Source of the DNA: Arthrobacter sp. CAU 1506 | GTDB lineage: Bacteria; Actinomycetota; Actinomycetes; Actinomycetales; Micrococcaceae | Direction: 5' to 3' | DNA: 64,000 nucleotides | Assembly: GCF_005047635.1 (NCBI RefSeq) | Contig: NZ_SUKC01000003.1 | Span: 62,001 to 126,000 of the forward strand | Shown here: positions 62,810 through 64,000 of the stretch, piece after piece | How the letters are laid out: every line of letters starts with the position of its first letter | Position numbering within the stretch: position 1 is the stretch's first letter | The notes under the pieces: model-generated | The model's input: the letters and a program-made list of their open reading frames with translations, nothing else | What the model was told of the DNA's origin: nothing | Database searches by the model: none | Translations under genes and position numbers: made by a program

Positions 62810-64000
62810 TCAGTCGTGTTTGGTGCCGAAAACGATTTCGTCCCAGCTGGGGACGCTGGACCGCTTGGGCTTGATGGTCCGCTTGGGCGGTTCCGGCGTC
62901 GAGTCCACTACATCCGAGCCGTCGGCTTCGGTCGCTGGTGCGGCTTCTGTCGCCTGGGACCCGGTCTGTTCGGCCCGGTTGCTGGCCCAGAGGGTGCTGT
63001 CCTGGGCGACGGTCTTGACCGGCGCGGTGGAAGGCCGGGCCTCCTCGGCCGGCTCGGCGGCAGGGGAGGGGGAAGCCTGCGCGTCATCGGTCGTTTCGAC
63101 GTCGTCCTCGTCGGTATCGTCGCCAAACGGGTCCGGATCATCGCCGGCAGCGTCCTCGCCGGGCGAGTCCCTGAGGAATTCGGGTGCTCCGGAGAGCGTG
63201 ATTTCGTGCGTAATGGTGCTGATGCCGTGCTCCAACTCCAAGGAGGAGAAGGCCCCGTCGTCATAGGCCGGAGCCAGCGTCAGCGGGAACCCGGCCCGCG
63301 GACGAAGAACCGGGGCATCGTCGTCGTGATCTTCGTCTGCTTCGTCAAACGGCTCCCGGGGATGGGCGGCGGGCACCGGACCCTGGGTGAGCATCAGGGC
63401 CAGCGCGTCATCGGCGTCCTCATCGACGCCCAGCCGCTGCCCGCGGCGCGCGCGCAGCACTTCCAGCAGCTCTTCCGACTCGGCGGACTGCTCCTCGTCC
63501 TGCTCGTCGTTGGGGCCGAGGTCTGTCTCTGTGTCGGCCTCGAAGTCGAAGACGTGGTCGGTCACTGCCTTCAACCGGCGTCCGGGCACAGGGCCCTCCA
63601 CCGTCTCGAGCTCGCTCAATTGCTGCGCCCAACGGTTGGCATTCTGGATGGTGCGGCGGGAAGCGTGGAAGATCCACCTGGCCGGTGGCTCTTCTCCGAT
63701 CGAATCGGTGGCCGGTGCGGCCGGGACGGTGAACGAGGCCACGATCTCCCAAGTGCCGTCGCTGCGCCGCCAGGAATCCCACTTCATCGATTCCGGTTCG
63801 ATGCCGAAGGCATGGATCCGGTGGTCCACCATTCCACCCAGGGTGGCCGGCTCATCGCCGAAGGCCGAACGGTAGCCGTCGTGGCCCGGCAACGGACCGG
63901 CTACCTCTACCTTGCGGGCCTGCTCAACGATGTAGTGGCGCTCGGCCAGCACCGGGCTTTCGTAGCGTCGGATGCGGTCGAGGCCGAGGCCGGATTCGGC
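62810..64000 (-). CDS. sepH: Septation protein SepH (DUF3071), 5' partial
   Basis: The frame runs to the window edge, leaving 396 visible residues; the N-terminal DUF3071 part is cut. The visible start AESGLGLDRIRRYESPVLAERHY is the helix-turn-helix-like end of that domain. VEGPVPGRRLKAVTDHVFDFEAD and long acidic disordered stretches follow, ending in KPKRSSVPSWDEIVFG, the conserved C-terminal motif. SepH stimulates FtsZ assembly in actinobacteria, which ties this end of the window functionally to the ftsZ-sepF genes at the other end. Confidence 0.9.
   Translation of the reverse strand, partial: AESGLGLDRIRRYESPVLAERHYIVEQARKVEVAGPLPGHDGYRSAFGDEPATLGGMVDHRIHAFGIEPESMKWDSWRRSDGTWEIVASFTVPAAPATDSIGEEPPARWIFHASRRTIQNANRWAQQLSELETVEGPVPGRRLKAVTDHVFDFEADTETDLGPNDEQDEEQSAESEELLEVLRARRGQRLGVDEDADDALALMLTQGPVPAAHPREPFDEADEDHDDDAPVLRPRAGFPLTLAPAYDDGAFSSLELEHGISTITHEITLSGAPEFLRDSPGEDAAGDDPDPFGDDTDEDDVETTDDAQASPSPAAEPAEEARPSTAPVKTVAQDSTLWASNRAEQTGSQATEAAPATEADGSDVVDSTPEPPKRTIKPKRSSVPSWDEIVFGTKHD

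Overview
The window is a 64-kb piece of chromosome from a high-GC Gram-positive bacterium. The gene order and protein types fit an Actinomycetota member of the Micrococcaceae (Arthrobacter and relatives). The supporting markers are the SepF/DivIVA/SepH division proteins, a polyphosphate glucokinase, two glutamine synthetases with GlnE, a DUF4191/RDD/lipBA cluster, a sigA neighbourhood with a topoisomerase IV pair, and a fused CydDC. It looks like core chromosome. I see no insertion sequence, prophage, CRISPR array, rRNA or tRNA gene. The genus assignment is inference from gene content, not a database match.

Layout. 1-7.1 kb is the end of the division and cell wall cluster: ftsQ (5' end cut off by the window), ftsZ, pgeF, a YggS-type PLP protein, sepF, yggT, divIVA, lspA and rluD, all rightward. 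7.1-12.7 kb holds dnaE, hisD and nrdR. 12.7-15.7 kb is mostly leftward: ppgK, map and panB, with a 55-residue SPOR-like protein divergent from map. 15.9-22.7 kb is the nitrogen assimilation block: glnA2-glnE, a cupin, a small membrane protein and leftward glnA1. 23-26.1 kb carries an RDD protein, DUF4191, lipA and lipB. The lipoylated 2-oxoacid dehydrogenase E2 (sucB) and lpdA lie at 32.8-36 kb. In between are a degenerate membrane kinase, a tricorn protease, an OsmC protein and a small membrane protein. 36-43.3 kb holds pepA, a PAC2 protein, an MFS transporter, a DUF4192 protein and the primary sigma factor. 43.5-46.1 kb is a zinc-ribbon protein and parE. 46.1-53.9 kb is a BlaI/M56 regulatory pair divergent from cydA-cydB-cydDC. 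The last 10 kb has a double GNAT protein, a DinB protein, parC, a GNAT/acyl-CoA synthetase fusion, DUF5998, a phosphodiesterase and the 3' part of sepH.

Regulatory signals readable from sequence are the most informative part. Two TTCTAC-N5-GTAGAA dyads sit between blaI and cydA. Two NrdR-box-like sites sit exactly 16 bp apart upstream of nrdR. A four-element GlnR-type box lies upstream of glnA1. At least twelve genes have a TANNNT element 6-8 nt before the start codon, which is the signature of leaderless transcription; five of them use exactly TAGGCT. Perfect inverted repeats of 10-17 bp separate many convergent or adjacent genes. Three local tandem-repeat patches occupy intergenic DNA.

The best candidate for an under-described system is the BlaI/M56 pair facing cydABDC. 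The M56 protease has no penicillin-sensing domain, and the operators are placed to control the bd oxidase genes as well as the regulator.
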